A stretch of 64,000 nucleotides of DNA from Chromatiales bacterium. GTDB taxonomy: Bacteria > Pseudomonadota > Gammaproteobacteria > Steroidobacterales > GCA-2729495. Under the pieces are notes generated by a model that worked only from the letters and a program-made list of their open reading frames with translations, did not search any database and was not told the origin of the DNA. Both the position numbers and the translations under genes were made by a program. The stretch is from assembly GCA_002688175.1 (NCBI GenBank), contig NZCC01000081.1, forward strand, positions 1 to 64,000, read 5' to 3'. This document shows, one piece after another, positions 15,754 to 25,005 of the stretch. Numbering within the stretch: position 1 is the first letter of the stretch; each line of letters opens with the position of its first letter.

Positions 15754-16395
15754 ATGACCGACACTCCCTGGACACTCGACCCGGTGATCAATGCTTCCAT
15801 GGAGACGCTAAAGTTACCGCCTGAAGCAGACCTGGAAAAGCTCATGGCCGAACGTGCGCCCATGGAAGCAAGGGCACCGAAGGTTGGCGAACGGGCGCCG
15901 GCTTTTACTGCCGAGCGGCTGTCGGCCGAGGGTACGGTGACGGGTGAACAAGTCAGTCTGGTCGATTTTCGCGGCCGCGATTTTGCACTGATGTTCGGCA
16001 GTATCACCTGTCCGATTTTTCGTGGTCAGATTCAGCGCTTTAACGATATCTATGCTGAGTTAAATGAGCAGTATGCATTTTTACTGATCTATATTAGTGA
16101 GGCACATCCAGAAGATGGCTGGCAGCTGGAGATCAATCACACCCAGAACGTGGTTTATAACCAGCCGGTCAATACGGCTGAGCGTGTTGCGATTGCGCAG
16201 GATGGCGTCTGTCAGCATGCAATAAAACTACCGATCGCGGTCGATGATATGGACAATACGATCAACCAGCTGTATTCGGGTTCGCCGGAACGGCTCTACC
16301 TTATCGATGCCGAGGGTGTGGTACGTCATCGTTCAGTGCCCGGACCGTTCAAGCTCGATGTCATAGAGAACTGGTATAGCGCCCTGAAAGGCTGA
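15754..16395 (+). CDS. Iodothyronine deiodinase-like thioredoxin-fold protein
   Basis: This 213-residue cytosolic protein has no signal peptide. The core matches the deiodinase branch of the thioredoxin fold. The active-site strand/loop is FGSITCPIF, with C86 where vertebrate deiodinases carry selenocysteine. Next comes the diagnostic IYISEAHPEDGW (H118), and a C-terminal LYLIDAEGVVRHRS gives the last strand. Bacterial members are mostly of unknown role; reductive dehalogenation, a peroxiredoxin-like reaction and a redox-chaperone role are all open. A second Cys (DGVCQH) could act as resolving Cys. It is the last gene of the def-lipoprotein-membrane protein run. Confidence 0.8.
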   Translation: MTDTPWTLDPVINASMETLKLPPEADLEKLMAERAPMEARAPKVGERAPAFTAERLSAEGTVTGEQVSLVDFRGRDFALMFGSITCPIFRGQIQRFNDIYAELNEQYAFLLIYISEAHPEDGWQLEINHTQNVVYNQPVNTAERVAIAQDGVCQHAIKLPIAVDDMDNTINQLYSGSPERLYLIDAEGVVRHRSVPGPFKLDVIENWYSALKG

Positions 16396-16599
16396 TCCAG
16401 CGGATCGACTCCGTTTAGCGGACAAGCCGACCGGTTTCCGGAACCCTGTTACCCGCACGCGGTCGAATCGCTTATTGTGTTTCGACCGGCGGGTACTGCA
16501 GGTTAGTTTGATGGCTCAACAGTATCAGTATCACGTAATTGCTGGTCCAGACTGCATGCAAATTGATGAGCATCCGGGTTGTCCGGTTAGGAGTGTTTC

Positions 16600-17598
16600 A
16601 TGAGAAAAAAAATTAGCAGGCGCACGGTCATTCAGTCGGGTTCGGCTTTGAGCCTGGCAACCTTGTGGCCATTTGGAGTACGGGCCGATATCAGTGGATT
16701 GCCGCGCAGTGATTACGGTTTCGCGACGACAGCGGAAGAGGTTGTTGCCGATATTGATCTGTCCGGTAAAACTGTGTTGGTTACCGGTTGTAATTCAGGA
16801 CTCGGTTATGAATCGATGCGGGTTATGGCGGCTCGTGGTGCGCACGTCATCGGTACCGCGCGTACCATTGAGAAGGCCGAGAAAGCCTGTGCCAGTGTTA
16901 CGGGCAAGACGACCCCACTGGTTTGTGAGCTGACCGATTTAGACAACATCGTGGCCTGTAGCCAGCAGGTGCAGGCATTAGATTTGCCGATCGACATATT
17001 CCTGTGTAATGCCGGCATCATGGCGTTGCCGAAACTTGAGCAGGTCAATGGGATCGAAAAACAGTTTTTCGTTAATCACCTAGGCCATTACCTGTTGACA
17101 CGGCGACTGTTGCCGCAGGTCGAGGCGGCTCCTGCCGGGCGTATCGTCGTGTTGTCCAGCATCGGCTATCGCAATGCACCTAAGGCGGGTATCGAGTTCG
17201 ATAACCTGAGTGGTGAAAATGACTACAGCCCGTTCCGCAGCTATGGTCAGAGCAAGCTCGCCAACGCCCTGTTCTCACGGGAACTGGCGCGGCGTTATGC
17301 TGATACCGGCGTTACCTCCAACTCGGTGCATCCCGGCTATGTGGCCACAAATCTCGGGCGCTATGTCACCGGAAAACCGCGCGATCCCAATGAACCGCTG
17401 CGCAAGGGCTTCAAGACCGTCGATCAGGGTGCCGCGACCCAGGTGTACGTTGCGACCGACTCGCGTCTGGCGGATGTCAGCGGACATTATTTCGAGGATT
17501 GCAACCCGGTAGAACCGGGTGGCCCGCACATGCATGACGATGCGCTGGCCCTGAAGTTGTGGCAGGTTTCGGAGGAATTGACTGCCGCCTACCTGTAA
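16600..17598 (+). CDS. Exported-type short-chain dehydrogenase with TAT-like signal
   Basis: This 332-residue SDR has an N-terminal SRRTVIQSG...LWPFGVRA segment that resembles a twin-arginine signal, which is unusual because SDRs are normally cytosolic. The Rossmann motif TGCNSGLG is at 62-69, with NAGIM, a Ser in VLSSIG and YGQSK as the Tyr/Lys pair. The sequence is of the WWOX/retinol-dehydrogenase-like type. It has a close paralogue at 36266-37297 that shares the block QVNGIEKQFFVNHLGH and the exported N-terminus. RBS GGAG lies at about 8 bp. The redox partner in the periplasm, if export is real, is unclear. Confidence 0.85.
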   Translation: MRKKISRRTVIQSGSALSLATLWPFGVRADISGLPRSDYGFATTAEEVVADIDLSGKTVLVTGCNSGLGYESMRVMAARGAHVIGTARTIEKAEKACASVTGKTTPLVCELTDLDNIVACSQQVQALDLPIDIFLCNAGIMALPKLEQVNGIEKQFFVNHLGHYLLTRRLLPQVEAAPAGRIVVLSSIGYRNAPKAGIEFDNLSGENDYSPFRSYGQSKLANALFSRELARRYADTGVTSNSVHPGYVATNLGRYVTGKPRDPNEPLRKGFKTVDQGAATQVYVATDSRLADVSGHYFEDCNPVEPGGPHMHDDALALKLWQVSEELTAAYL

Positions 17599-18046
17599 CC
17601 GTCGGGTCGAACAATGTTTCGTTCATGATGCCTGATCGCTTAGGTCGAAAAGTACAAAGGGAAACCGATCAGTTCAAGGCGCCGTATAACCAGGAATTTC
17701 TCGCCGATAGCAGCGTTGTCGTTGCCGATTACAAGGCCGGTACGCTGACCCGGCTCGCCGCCGGTAAAAGTCGCGACAAATCTGAACTTGCGAGTGGTCC
17801 TGATGGACCGTTGGGCCTTGTGGTGGCCGACGATCGGCAGCTTTATGTCGGTGAGTACAATGGCGGGCGGATCCGGCTCCGCGTGACGTTCGGTCTGCTC
17901 CCGGATTGGTTACACTGGCTGCGCCGATTGACATCGGCCGGATGGTGTGTGATCGTCACGCCGCGTTCAATATACAGGGCGGTAGATGCACCGGTCTGTA
18001 CGCTGCCGATTCTTGCAGTCGACTGAGCATTTTGTGAGGTCAGGAC
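17599..18046 (+). pseudogene. Patchwork relic built from SDR and NHL-lipoprotein fragments
   Basis: This 448-bp stretch is not an intact gene. Positions 17643-17670 (28 bp) are identical to 18888-18915 inside the downstream SDR, but read in another frame. The next 204 bp (17671-17874) match 14649-14852 of the NHL lipoprotein at about 182 of 204 positions. The differences are mostly at third codon positions, and no gap is needed. After 17874 the similarity stops. A reading frame runs from ATG 17625 to 18026, but only its middle has a recognisable origin. This is best explained as the scar of a deletion between a former lipoprotein paralogue and an SDR gene. Confidence 0.75.
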
Positions 18047-18517
18047 ATGTATGAAGAAGAATGGAAAGGCTTTAGGGCGTTCTATGAATTGCTGTTCGGC
18101 ACGCCAATCGCATACCTTTTTTTGTTGTTAGTCTGGAAGAAACTGTTCAGGGCAGCTCATGCCGGCTGGAAATATGCATTGATCACCCTGGTCGGCGGCA
18201 GTTTCTTTATCTTGAACCACTATTTCTTTCATGCACCGTTCTATAGCTTATTGGCGAGAAGCTATGCAGTCATTTTTCTGCTGCTTTACTACATTCTTCT
18301 CATTCGTCCGCAGGCCTTTACTCTGCTTAAGCAATGTATCGCTGTGCTGTCGGCCGTAATCTTTACCGGTGTCTATATCGGCGCGGAAGAAGTCGCCCGG
18401 GCGCTGGCCGACGGCAGAATGTTGAACGGTACGAAAGTACCGGAGTTTTTATTTGTGCTGACCGCATTCCTGGCTTTTGTCATCATTATCCTGCTGCAGA
18501 GAAAACCTGCATCGTGA
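18047..18517 (+). CDS. Small membrane protein of unknown function
   Basis: This 156-residue protein has four hydrophobic helices: about 17-31, 42-60, 68-86 and 95-150 in two parts. A basic patch (KKLFRAAHAGWK) lies between helices 1 and 2. The ATG at 18047 is preceded by GAGG and AGG purine runs at good spacing. I do not recognise the family. It precedes an SDR with a cleavable-looking N-terminus by 53 bp and probably shares its transcript. Confidence 0.65.
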   Translation: MYEEEWKGFRAFYELLFGTPIAYLFLLLVWKKLFRAAHAGWKYALITLVGGSFFILNHYFFHAPFYSLLARSYAVIFLLLYYILLIRPQAFTLLKQCIAVLSAVIFTGVYIGAEEVARALADGRMLNGTKVPEFLFVLTAFLAFVIIILLQRKPAS

Positions 18518-18570
18518 ATGTAGCGAAGTACGGCATAATAGAGATCAGAAATTTTCTATTGGGGGGCAAC

Positions 18571-19434
18571 ATGAAAAGGCTATTTTCTAACTCGGAATAT
18601 CCACCCGCAGGGATTCGCTGGGCAGCAACAGCAGTGTTCATTTTTTTCGTCACGGCGATACCGTTTACGGTATCGGCTGAAGATGAAGTGCCGACGATCC
18701 TGATAACCGGCTCAAACGCCAGCCACGGTCTTGCGTTTGCCGAGGAATATGCTGCGCTGGGCTGGCATGTGATTGCGACTTGCCGCACGCCGGCCAAGGC
18801 CGACCGGTTGAATGCACTTGCCGAAAAATTTCCCAACGTCATCGTCGAGGAGCTGGATATTGTCGATGTCGATGAAATAAACGCACTGGTCGAAAAGTAC
18901 AAAGGGAAACCGATCGACGTGCTGATGAACAATGCGGCGATCAATTCATTTCGCTTCGGCCCTAATTTTTTCGGCAAGATCGATTACGAATGGTTCGAGC
19001 AGATCCTCAAAGTCAATATCATCGGTCAGCTGCAGGTGTCTGAAGCTTTCCTGAAAAACGTTGCGGCCAGCAAGCAGAAGAAAATTATCTCGATGACTTC
19101 GACCGGCGGCTCGATCGGCGAACTCGAAATTCCGATTGCCCCTGCTTATCGGGCCAGCAAGGCTGGTCTGAACATGGCGATGCGCGCATATGCGCTTCAT
19201 TTAAAGCGCAAGGGTATTATTGTCGGCATTATTGCGCCGGGCACGGTCGATACCGCGGACTACATGAATGCTGAAGATCCGTCGACCGTACCGCGTAACT
19301 ACAGGAATATGATGAAGATGGGTCGCTTGGCGCCCCGGACGGCCATCGATGACATGATTGCGCTGATCGACCGGCTGACCATTGAGGATTCCGGTGTGTA
19401 TTACGAATGGACCGGCAGGGGGATTGCCTGGTAA
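18571..19434 (+). CDS. Short-chain dehydrogenase with exported N-terminus
   Basis: This 287-residue SDR starts at ATG 18571 behind a GGGGGG site. Residues 1-36 look like a signal peptide ending VSA. The Rossmann motif ITGSNASHG (45-53) is a variant with Ala and His where Gly/Ser are common. NNAA replaces NNAG, the catalytic Ser is in MTSTGG and Tyr/Lys are in YRASK. It is more like the C-factor/sniffer type than the two WWOX-like SDRs in this window. A 28-bp piece of it is found in the relic at 17643-17670. The substrate is unknown. Confidence 0.85.
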   Translation: MKRLFSNSEYPPAGIRWAATAVFIFFVTAIPFTVSAEDEVPTILITGSNASHGLAFAEEYAALGWHVIATCRTPAKADRLNALAEKFPNVIVEELDIVDVDEINALVEKYKGKPIDVLMNNAAINSFRFGPNFFGKIDYEWFEQILKVNIIGQLQVSEAFLKNVAASKQKKIISMTSTGGSIGELEIPIAPAYRASKAGLNMAMRAYALHLKRKGIIVGIIAPGTVDTADYMNAEDPSTVPRNYRNMMKMGRLAPRTAIDDMIALIDRLTIEDSGVYYEWTGRGIAW

Positions 19435-19480
19435 GGATAAAATAAATGAGTGTCTGACACTATTTTCGGAGAGCACGGAG

Positions 19481-20461
19481 ATGTTCAAAGCAATAAGAAG
19501 TCATGGTTCACTGAATTCCACTTATTTTCATTTTGTAGCCGATATCAGGTCGGTGTTTCTGATTGCCTTGATGGGCCTGCTGCTGATTCCGCAGTTGGTT
19601 TCCGCTCAGGGCCGCCGCATGGAGGGGGATCTTGAGGTTACGCCCGTTCGGGGCAGCGTACACATGATGGTGATGGAGCCGGCCGGCAACATCGGCGTGT
19701 CCGCCGGGCCGGACGGTGCGTTTATCATTGATGATCAGTTTGCCCCCATGCTCGGGCGTATCGTTCTGGCCATCAGCAAGCTCACCGACCAGCCGATTAA
19801 ATATGTGCTGAATACGCACTGGCACGGCGATCACACCGGGAGCAATGAGCACTTTGGCAACATGGGCCATATCATCATTGCTCACGACAATGTGCGGGCC
19901 CGTATGAACAGCGATCAGTATCACCTGGTTTTCAAGGCCGGAACACCGCCGCATCCCGAGGCAGCGTTGCCGACCATCACTTTTAGTGACCGCATGACCT
20001 TCCATTTCAATGATGATGTTATTCGTGTCCTGCATGTTCCCAATGCGCACACGGATGGCGATGCAATCTACTATTTTGAAAAAGCCGATGTAATGCATAC
20101 CGGCGATGCATTTATAAATCGGGGGTTCCCTTTGATTGATATTGCCAGTGGCGGCAGCATCAAGGGTCAGATCGAGGCTACCAACAAAATGCTGGAACTG
20201 GTGGGTCCCGATACGATTATTATTCCCGGTCACGGCCCGTTGGCTGATCGGGCCCGCATGATCGAGATTCGCGATATGCTCGTAGCGGCACGCGGTGCAA
20301 TAGTTAAGTTACTGGATCAGGGTAAGAGCCTCGAGCAAATACTTGCCGCAAAGCCGTTGGCCGACCTCGAAGAAAAATGGGGCCAGGGCTTTGTTAAAAG
20401 CAAGTTGTTCGTACGCATTGTCTACCAGAGTGAAACCGGGGACTGGCAGTTACCGCAATAA
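19481..20461 (+). CDS. Secreted metallo-beta-lactamase-fold hydrolase
   Basis: This 326-residue protein starts at ATG 19481, with a CGGAG site just upstream. A long N-terminal hydrophobic signal (about residues 20-43, ending VSA) precedes the MBL fold. The metal-binding motif HWHGDH is at 113-118, a further His is in VPNAHTDGD, the bridging Asp is in HTGDAF and the final His is in IPGHGPL. The set is complete for a dinuclear zinc hydrolase. This branch (quinoprotein relay/SoxH-like or cyclase-like) is common in marine bacteria and is usually not a true beta-lactamase. It follows the SDR by 46 bp and converges on DUF1838. Confidence 0.85.
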   Translation: MFKAIRSHGSLNSTYFHFVADIRSVFLIALMGLLLIPQLVSAQGRRMEGDLEVTPVRGSVHMMVMEPAGNIGVSAGPDGAFIIDDQFAPMLGRIVLAISKLTDQPIKYVLNTHWHGDHTGSNEHFGNMGHIIIAHDNVRARMNSDQYHLVFKAGTPPHPEAALPTITFSDRMTFHFNDDVIRVLHVPNAHTDGDAIYYFEKADVMHTGDAFINRGFPLIDIASGGSIKGQIEATNKMLELVGPDTIIIPGHGPLADRARMIEIRDMLVAARGAIVKLLDQGKSLEQILAAKPLADLEEKWGQGFVKSKLFVRIVYQSETGDWQLPQ

Positions 20462-20477
20462 CACCGGATCAGGGTTT

Positions 20478-21473
20478 CTACGGTGTTTGTTTCGCCCGCT
20501 GTGCATCGATGTGTTTCTTGAATTCACCGAACGAGGACGTCATGACCGGGCCGAGCCATTCTTTCGGCGCCTCCAGGTACTTCGGAAAGTTTTTCTCCGT
20601 GTAATCGAGTATATAGCGGGGCAGGTCGTCGATGCCGTTCATCAGCTTCATGCTGTGACTGTGAAAAACCATCTTGCCGGGACTCGCGCCCATTTCCATG
20701 AACGGCAGCCAATCGGCGACCCGGCTCCATGACATGACGCAGGATGCGGAGGTGATATTCGGGTCGAGAATTTCGCTCTTGCGCCCCTTGAGGCCCCAGA
20801 GTTCGGCATGCTGGTCAATATCACCGCTCGAATACAGTGGATATTCAGCGCGGGTCAGTACGGCCGGTTTGAAAATATAAAAATTCCACTGGAACACAAT
20901 GTCATCACCATAGGAGACATACGGAAAAGGCGGCGACAGAAATGGATGGCCCTTGTGCTTAAAAACACCATTGACCGGGTCGTTGGCAATGTGCATGACT
21001 TCGACCTTGCGCCCGCCCAGAAACGGGTTGCTCCATTCCTCGAGAATTTCCCCGCTATCCGGATCGATGTAATACAGTACTTCACGGCTGTAGATACGCC
21101 AGCCTTCTTCGACTTCCTCGATGCGTGTTGCACCGATGCCGAAGGTCTTAAAGCATCGATAGTTCTGTTCCTGCGGCACCATCGCCCAGGCTTCGCCTGG
21201 AAATGCAAACAGGCAATCCTTGCCGGAGAGATCCGCACGGAGTTTCATCAGGGCCCTTAAATTAGTAGCCGGATCGTCGAGATCCAGGCGTGGATCCTTG
21301 GGGATTTGCATTGCACGGGTCGGTGTCATGCGAAAGCGATCATCACCGGCCGACGGATTGTGTTCATCTGCTGCTGCATGGCCGGTGGCTGCCATTGCAG
21401 CAAGTCCGCCACCCGCAGCCAGTAGTTCGCGCCGCGATACCGTATCGGTCGGGTGATCTTTTTTCCGGGACAT
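20478..21473 (-). CDS. DUF1838 family protein with TAT signal
   Basis: This 331-residue protein starts at ATG 21473. A twin-arginine signal is clear: SRRELLAAGGG, a hydrophobic stretch, then HAAA. The body matches DUF1838, with landmarks LRADLSGKDCLFAFPGEAW, EVLYYIDPDSGEILEEW, ASCVMSWSRVADWLPFMEMG and a C-terminal PKEWLGPVMTSSFGEFKKHI. The function of the family is not established. Members are often near SDRs, TonB receptors and hydrolases in aromatic or terpenoid catabolic clusters of Proteobacteria, as here. TAT export suggests folding with a cofactor before export. Confidence 0.85.
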   Translation of the reverse strand: MSRKKDHPTDTVSRRELLAAGGGLAAMAATGHAAADEHNPSAGDDRFRMTPTRAMQIPKDPRLDLDDPATNLRALMKLRADLSGKDCLFAFPGEAWAMVPQEQNYRCFKTFGIGATRIEEVEEGWRIYSREVLYYIDPDSGEILEEWSNPFLGGRKVEVMHIANDPVNGVFKHKGHPFLSPPFPYVSYGDDIVFQWNFYIFKPAVLTRAEYPLYSSGDIDQHAELWGLKGRKSEILDPNITSASCVMSWSRVADWLPFMEMGASPGKMVFHSHSMKLMNGIDDLPRYILDYTEKNFPKYLEAPKEWLGPVMTSSFGEFKKHIDAQRAKQTP

Positions 21474-21657
21474 GATGAGTACTCCTGAAACTGTCGGGGT
21501 TGTGAGTGCCCTGATCGTAAGCCAAAGGCAGATGGCGGACACCGCTAACCGCGGATCACACCGCCAAGTGGCGTTTAAGCGCCGGGCAACTGGATTAATA
21601 CGTGTATGCTGGCTGTTCAGGAGCCGACGTGTTGGCTCTCATCGACAGAGGATAGCA

Positions 21658-22605
21658 ATGCAGCAAAGAAAAATGGGCTATTGGTATCTGGCAGGGACTG
21701 GCCTGCTGTGGTGGTTGTCGCTGGTGGGCTCACCGGTATGGGCCAATCAACCGGTCATCGATATGCACTTTCATGCCTGGCCTTACGGTGCAGATGGCCC
21801 GCCCGATCATCCTGAAAATATCGCGGTGATGAATGAGATGATTGACGGATTGAAGAATCACAACGTGGTATTGGCGACCGCCAGCGGCCCGCAGGCTTTT
21901 TTAGAACGCTGGAGTCGTGAAGCGCCGGAGCGGTTATTGCTCGGGCCGGTTTTGCCCTGCGAGGGCGGGATGAATCCGAACTGGTATCAATACCGGTGTT
22001 ATGAAAATGGTGCCGAGTTCCCGGATCTGGCCTGGCTCAGAGCGCAGTATGAAAATGGCACCTACCAGGTCATGGGAGAAATCTATACACAATATGCGGG
22101 TATGTCCTATGCGGACCCGCGCATGGATCCTTATTATGAGCTGGCTCAGGAACTGGGCATCCCGGTTGCGTTTCACACTCATTCTGCACCGCCGCTGACT
22201 GCCAGTCGTTGTTGTCCGAATTTCAGAATTTCCTTCGGCGATCCAATGCAACTGGAAGAGGTGATGGTGAAATATCCACGTCTGAAAGTCCAGATCATGC
22301 ATGCCAATCCTTTGGTATATCCGATGTTGCTTGATTTGATGGCGCAGTATCCCAAGGTCTACGTGGAACTCAGCCCCTTTCAGAGACTCCTGCGTCGTGA
22401 GAAATTTCACCGGTTGTTACGGGCCTTCAAAGAAGCCGGGGTTCTGAGCCGGGTCATGTTTGGTACGGATGGTGATGACCATGGTGATGCCATAGAGGCT
22501 TACCGCTCAGCTGATTTCTTATCGGCCAGGGAGCTTGAAGGTCTTCTGTGTAAGAACGCGGCCCGGTTTCTACGCCGTCGGGATGCCTGCGAGGCAAGTC
22601 ACTAG
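21658..22605 (+). CDS. Secreted amidohydrolase (TIM-barrel metal hydrolase)
   Basis: This 315-residue protein has a signal peptide ending VWA at about residue 29 and then the amidohydrolase_2 pattern. The metal-binding HxH is at 37-39 (DMHFHAW), a strand His is in VAFHTHS, another is in QIMHANP and the late catalytic Asp is in MFGTDGDDHG. The fold hydrolyses or decarboxylates small organic substrates; the substrate is unknown. The start at ATG 21658 has an AGAGGAT site. The gene is divergent from DUF1838 with 184 bp between starts, and its end faces the hemerythrin-like gene. Confidence 0.83.
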   Translation: MQQRKMGYWYLAGTGLLWWLSLVGSPVWANQPVIDMHFHAWPYGADGPPDHPENIAVMNEMIDGLKNHNVVLATASGPQAFLERWSREAPERLLLGPVLPCEGGMNPNWYQYRCYENGAEFPDLAWLRAQYENGTYQVMGEIYTQYAGMSYADPRMDPYYELAQELGIPVAFHTHSAPPLTASRCCPNFRISFGDPMQLEEVMVKYPRLKVQIMHANPLVYPMLLDLMAQYPKVYVELSPFQRLLRREKFHRLLRAFKEAGVLSRVMFGTDGDDHGDAIEAYRSADFLSARELEGLLCKNAARFLRRRDACEASH

Positions 22606-22612
22606 GCCGAGA

Positions 22613-23116
22613 TCAATCTGCTACGGTGGCCTGCCATTCAGCAATGAACGGCTCGATGATGGCCTTGCGCCAGGCCGCATCAGTCTGTTCGTCCAGCGCC
22701 GGTAGCATGCCCGCTTCCTCACGTTCCTGGTGATGTTCGCACAGGCCCTTGATGGATTTTTCCCGGTCGAGTAACTCAATAAGCTCGATGCGCAATGCAG
22801 TGCCGGACAGTTCCCGTGCGTTGAGTCGGAGCAGATCTTTTTCCAGTTGGGTCAGCAGGCTGGTGATTTTATTGTGTTCATGGCCGTACAGTGAGGCCGG
22901 CCAGCCGCCGGGATCGTCTAACTCTTCGAGTCTTGTCAGTAGTTGAGTATCTTCGAAGTCTTTATGCAGGTTGAGGGCCGAGGTGAACTGATGCAATGCA
23001 TCTATGGCCCGCGGTAATTCACCGAGCAGCACAGCTTCCTGGTGTACAAAGAAGAGTTGATTCAATGCCTGATGGCATCGGGCAATGACGGTTTTCAGGC
23101 TGGCAGGGTCACTCAT
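22613..23116 (-). CDS. Hemerythrin-like domain protein
   Basis: This 167-residue all-helical protein has the His/acidic spacing of hemerythrin HHE domains: H24 in FFVHQE, HKDFED near 50-55, YGHEHNKI near 75-82 and CEHHQEREE near 125-133. Such domains bind a di-iron centre and sense or carry O2, NO or iron. No partner domain is present, so it is a stand-alone cytosolic unit. ATG 23116 is chosen over the upstream alternative because the helix begins soon after it. It converges on the amidohydrolase with 7 bp between stops. Confidence 0.75.
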   Translation of the reverse strand: MSDPASLKTVIARCHQALNQLFFVHQEAVLLGELPRAIDALHQFTSALNLHKDFEDTQLLTRLEELDDPGGWPASLYGHEHNKITSLLTQLEKDLLRLNARELSGTALRIELIELLDREKSIKGLCEHHQEREEAGMLPALDEQTDAAWRKAIIEPFIAEWQATVAD

Positions 23117-23308
23117 GGTCGCTAATAGTGCCGCAAATATTCTCCAAATGGCAGTTGGCGAGTGGGCGGCCAAGCCGGGGAGTGAATTTGGACCTTGTTC
23201 AGAAGGTATCCACCCAGAGGGCGGTGAGAATAATTCAATTTTACTTCTATCACGATGGACGGATCTGCGGTTAAACTCCTGCTATTCGGTCGTTTTATGG
23301 GGAATCTG

Positions 23309-24010
23309 ATGAGATCTGTATTGTGTATTGCGCTATTCCTGGTGTTGATGTCGCTGGCTGTGCCTGCTTATACCGCTAATGACGCGTTACCGGATCCGAC
23401 CTCAACAGATTTTTGTCAGGCCGTGCAGAAAATCATGGCCAGCACCGATCGGGCTGGTGAGATTACCTTATTCACAGATATGCCCGAATACCGCCATTCC
23501 AAGCCCTCGGCTGATCCCCATAATATCTACCAGGTTGTCACCTACGCGGGTCAGCGACCGATCATGGTGTCGTGTAAGATCAAGGGCGCTGCTCACCTGC
23601 GCTCGGCCTATGGTGAGGATGCTGCCGGTGAGCAGCTGTATTGCCCGGAAATTGCCCGCCGCGTGAAAGCGCAGGCAATTGCTGACCTTCATCAGGAAAA
23701 TAATCCGGAGGCGGCGAAGACCCTTGCCGCATTCGTTATTGATGAGAATGAGCCCTTTATTACCGGCCGGGAGTACCTGGCGGATTTTCCGTTGAGTTAT
23801 ACGGGTGATGACGGGGCGGTCCATCTTAATACACCGGGGTTATTCCAGGACTACGATAGCTGGGTGACGTGGTTCCTGCCGGCCAATTATCAGGGTCAGG
23901 CCTATTGTCATATCGCAACCGCGGCCTATATGAAGGCAGTGGCAACAGGCGAGATTGAACCCGGTACCGTTATTACTACGGCTGATGATGCGCCGGTAAC
24001 ACCGCATTAG
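23309..24010 (+). CDS. Secreted protein of unknown function
   Basis: This 233-residue protein starts at ATG 23309 with a GGGGA site 5 bp upstream, inside a longer open frame. Signal peptide residues 1-23 end AYTA. The mature protein has four cysteines (DFCQAV, VSCKIK, LYCPEI, AYCHIA), which suggests two disulfide bonds. Local features are the acidic loop YGEDAAGEQ and a terminal TTADDAPVTPH. I do not recognise a family. It stands alone between convergently arranged genes. Confidence 0.65.
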   Translation: MRSVLCIALFLVLMSLAVPAYTANDALPDPTSTDFCQAVQKIMASTDRAGEITLFTDMPEYRHSKPSADPHNIYQVVTYAGQRPIMVSCKIKGAAHLRSAYGEDAAGEQLYCPEIARRVKAQAIADLHQENNPEAAKTLAAFVIDENEPFITGREYLADFPLSYTGDDGAVHLNTPGLFQDYDSWVTWFLPANYQGQAYCHIATAAYMKAVATGEIEPGTVITTADDAPVTPH

Positions 24011-24043
24011 TGTATTGGCCCGGGTGTTACCGGGCAGATGCAC

Positions 24044-24913
24044 TCAATTTGTTTCGATCAGTTCGATCCATTCACCGGCCGGGCCGACGGTGACGGCCGT
24101 ACGACGGCCGCCGTACGGTAGTCCGTCCAGAGTCTTTGGTGCCGCTCGCCAGTTGACGTCTAACGCATCAAGGTCCTCGACTTCGAACGTAACCATTGAC
24201 GTGCCGGGTGGCAGGTAACCGTTGGTTACCGGTCGAGCACTGGTGCTCGGCGGGTATTCATCCAGTTCAATCAGGAAGCGTTCTGAGATGGTGGCGACAG
24301 CCAGCGGGTAGGTCGTGTCTGCCGGCATCTTTTGCATGTTGGCTACGACGGTGATTTTGAATGGTGTCGCCTCGCTGACCCTCAGCCCCAGCTTGTTTGA
24401 ATAGTAATCGGCAAGTTCCGTCATTGACGGTCCGGACAGAACTGAAATAAAGACCCGGTCGACAATTGCGCTGAATTCAAAGTTCTGATTGTTGGTCAGG
24501 TAGAGCACCTCGTTGGCGGGTCCCAGCACCTGCATTGCACGCGGAGCATTGGGTGCCGGCCATAAGTCTTTTGGCGGCCCAATGAGGGTAAACGGCGAAC
24601 CGGCCAGTTGTTCGGCGAGTGTGTCCGGGTCTTTGACGAGAAGCTCGGTTGAGTTCCAGCCGTGTGTCGTCATCGCAGTGTGACCTTCGGTCGTCGGGTT
24701 CTCAACAAACCGCAGGTAAACTTTTTCATTGCTCGAAGGTTGCATGACAAGATATTTACTTCCGGTCATGTTTCCCGTATTCCAGATCTCGGTAGTAGCT
24801 GCACTCAATTCACCCTGATCAACGGCGGTATAACCCAGGTGATCATGATAGGCATCCTCAATTGAATTAAGGTTAAGCACGGAGATGGTTACGATGATGA
24901 TCGATTTAAGCAT
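24044..24913 (-). CDS. VOC-superfamily (glyoxalase-like) protein, two modules
   Basis: This 289-residue protein has two paired beta-alpha-beta-beta-beta modules. Module 1 starts with NLNSIEDAYHDHLGY and module 2 with MTELADYYSNKLGLRV, each followed by YL/FLIELDEYP-type strands, ending VTVGPAGEWIELIE. This is the vicinal oxygen chelate plan used by extradiol dioxygenases, glyoxalases and resistance proteins. The expected His/Glu metal ligands are only partly evident, so the activity is open. The N-terminus is somewhat hydrophobic (MLKSIIIVTISVLNLN) but it is the first beta strand rather than a signal. Confidence 0.7.
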   Translation of the reverse strand: MLKSIIIVTISVLNLNSIEDAYHDHLGYTAVDQGELSAATTEIWNTGNMTGSKYLVMQPSSNEKVYLRFVENPTTEGHTAMTTHGWNSTELLVKDPDTLAEQLAGSPFTLIGPPKDLWPAPNAPRAMQVLGPANEVLYLTNNQNFEFSAIVDRVFISVLSGPSMTELADYYSNKLGLRVSEATPFKITVVANMQKMPADTTYPLAVATISERFLIELDEYPPSTSARPVTNGYLPPGTSMVTFEVEDLDALDVNWRAAPKTLDGLPYGGRRTAVTVGPAGEWIELIETN

Positions 24914-25005
24914 ACGCTGTTCCCCTGAAAATATTGGTTGAGTAGTAAAATAATGGGCCCAACCGGTGATCTGATTTTAGTCAGTATACATTTGCCAGGG
25001 CATAG

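Noticed and set aside
17559-18026. Intact gene of 155 residues
   Set aside because: It begins inside the SDR gene and joins fragments of two other genes in a foreign frame; treated as a relic.
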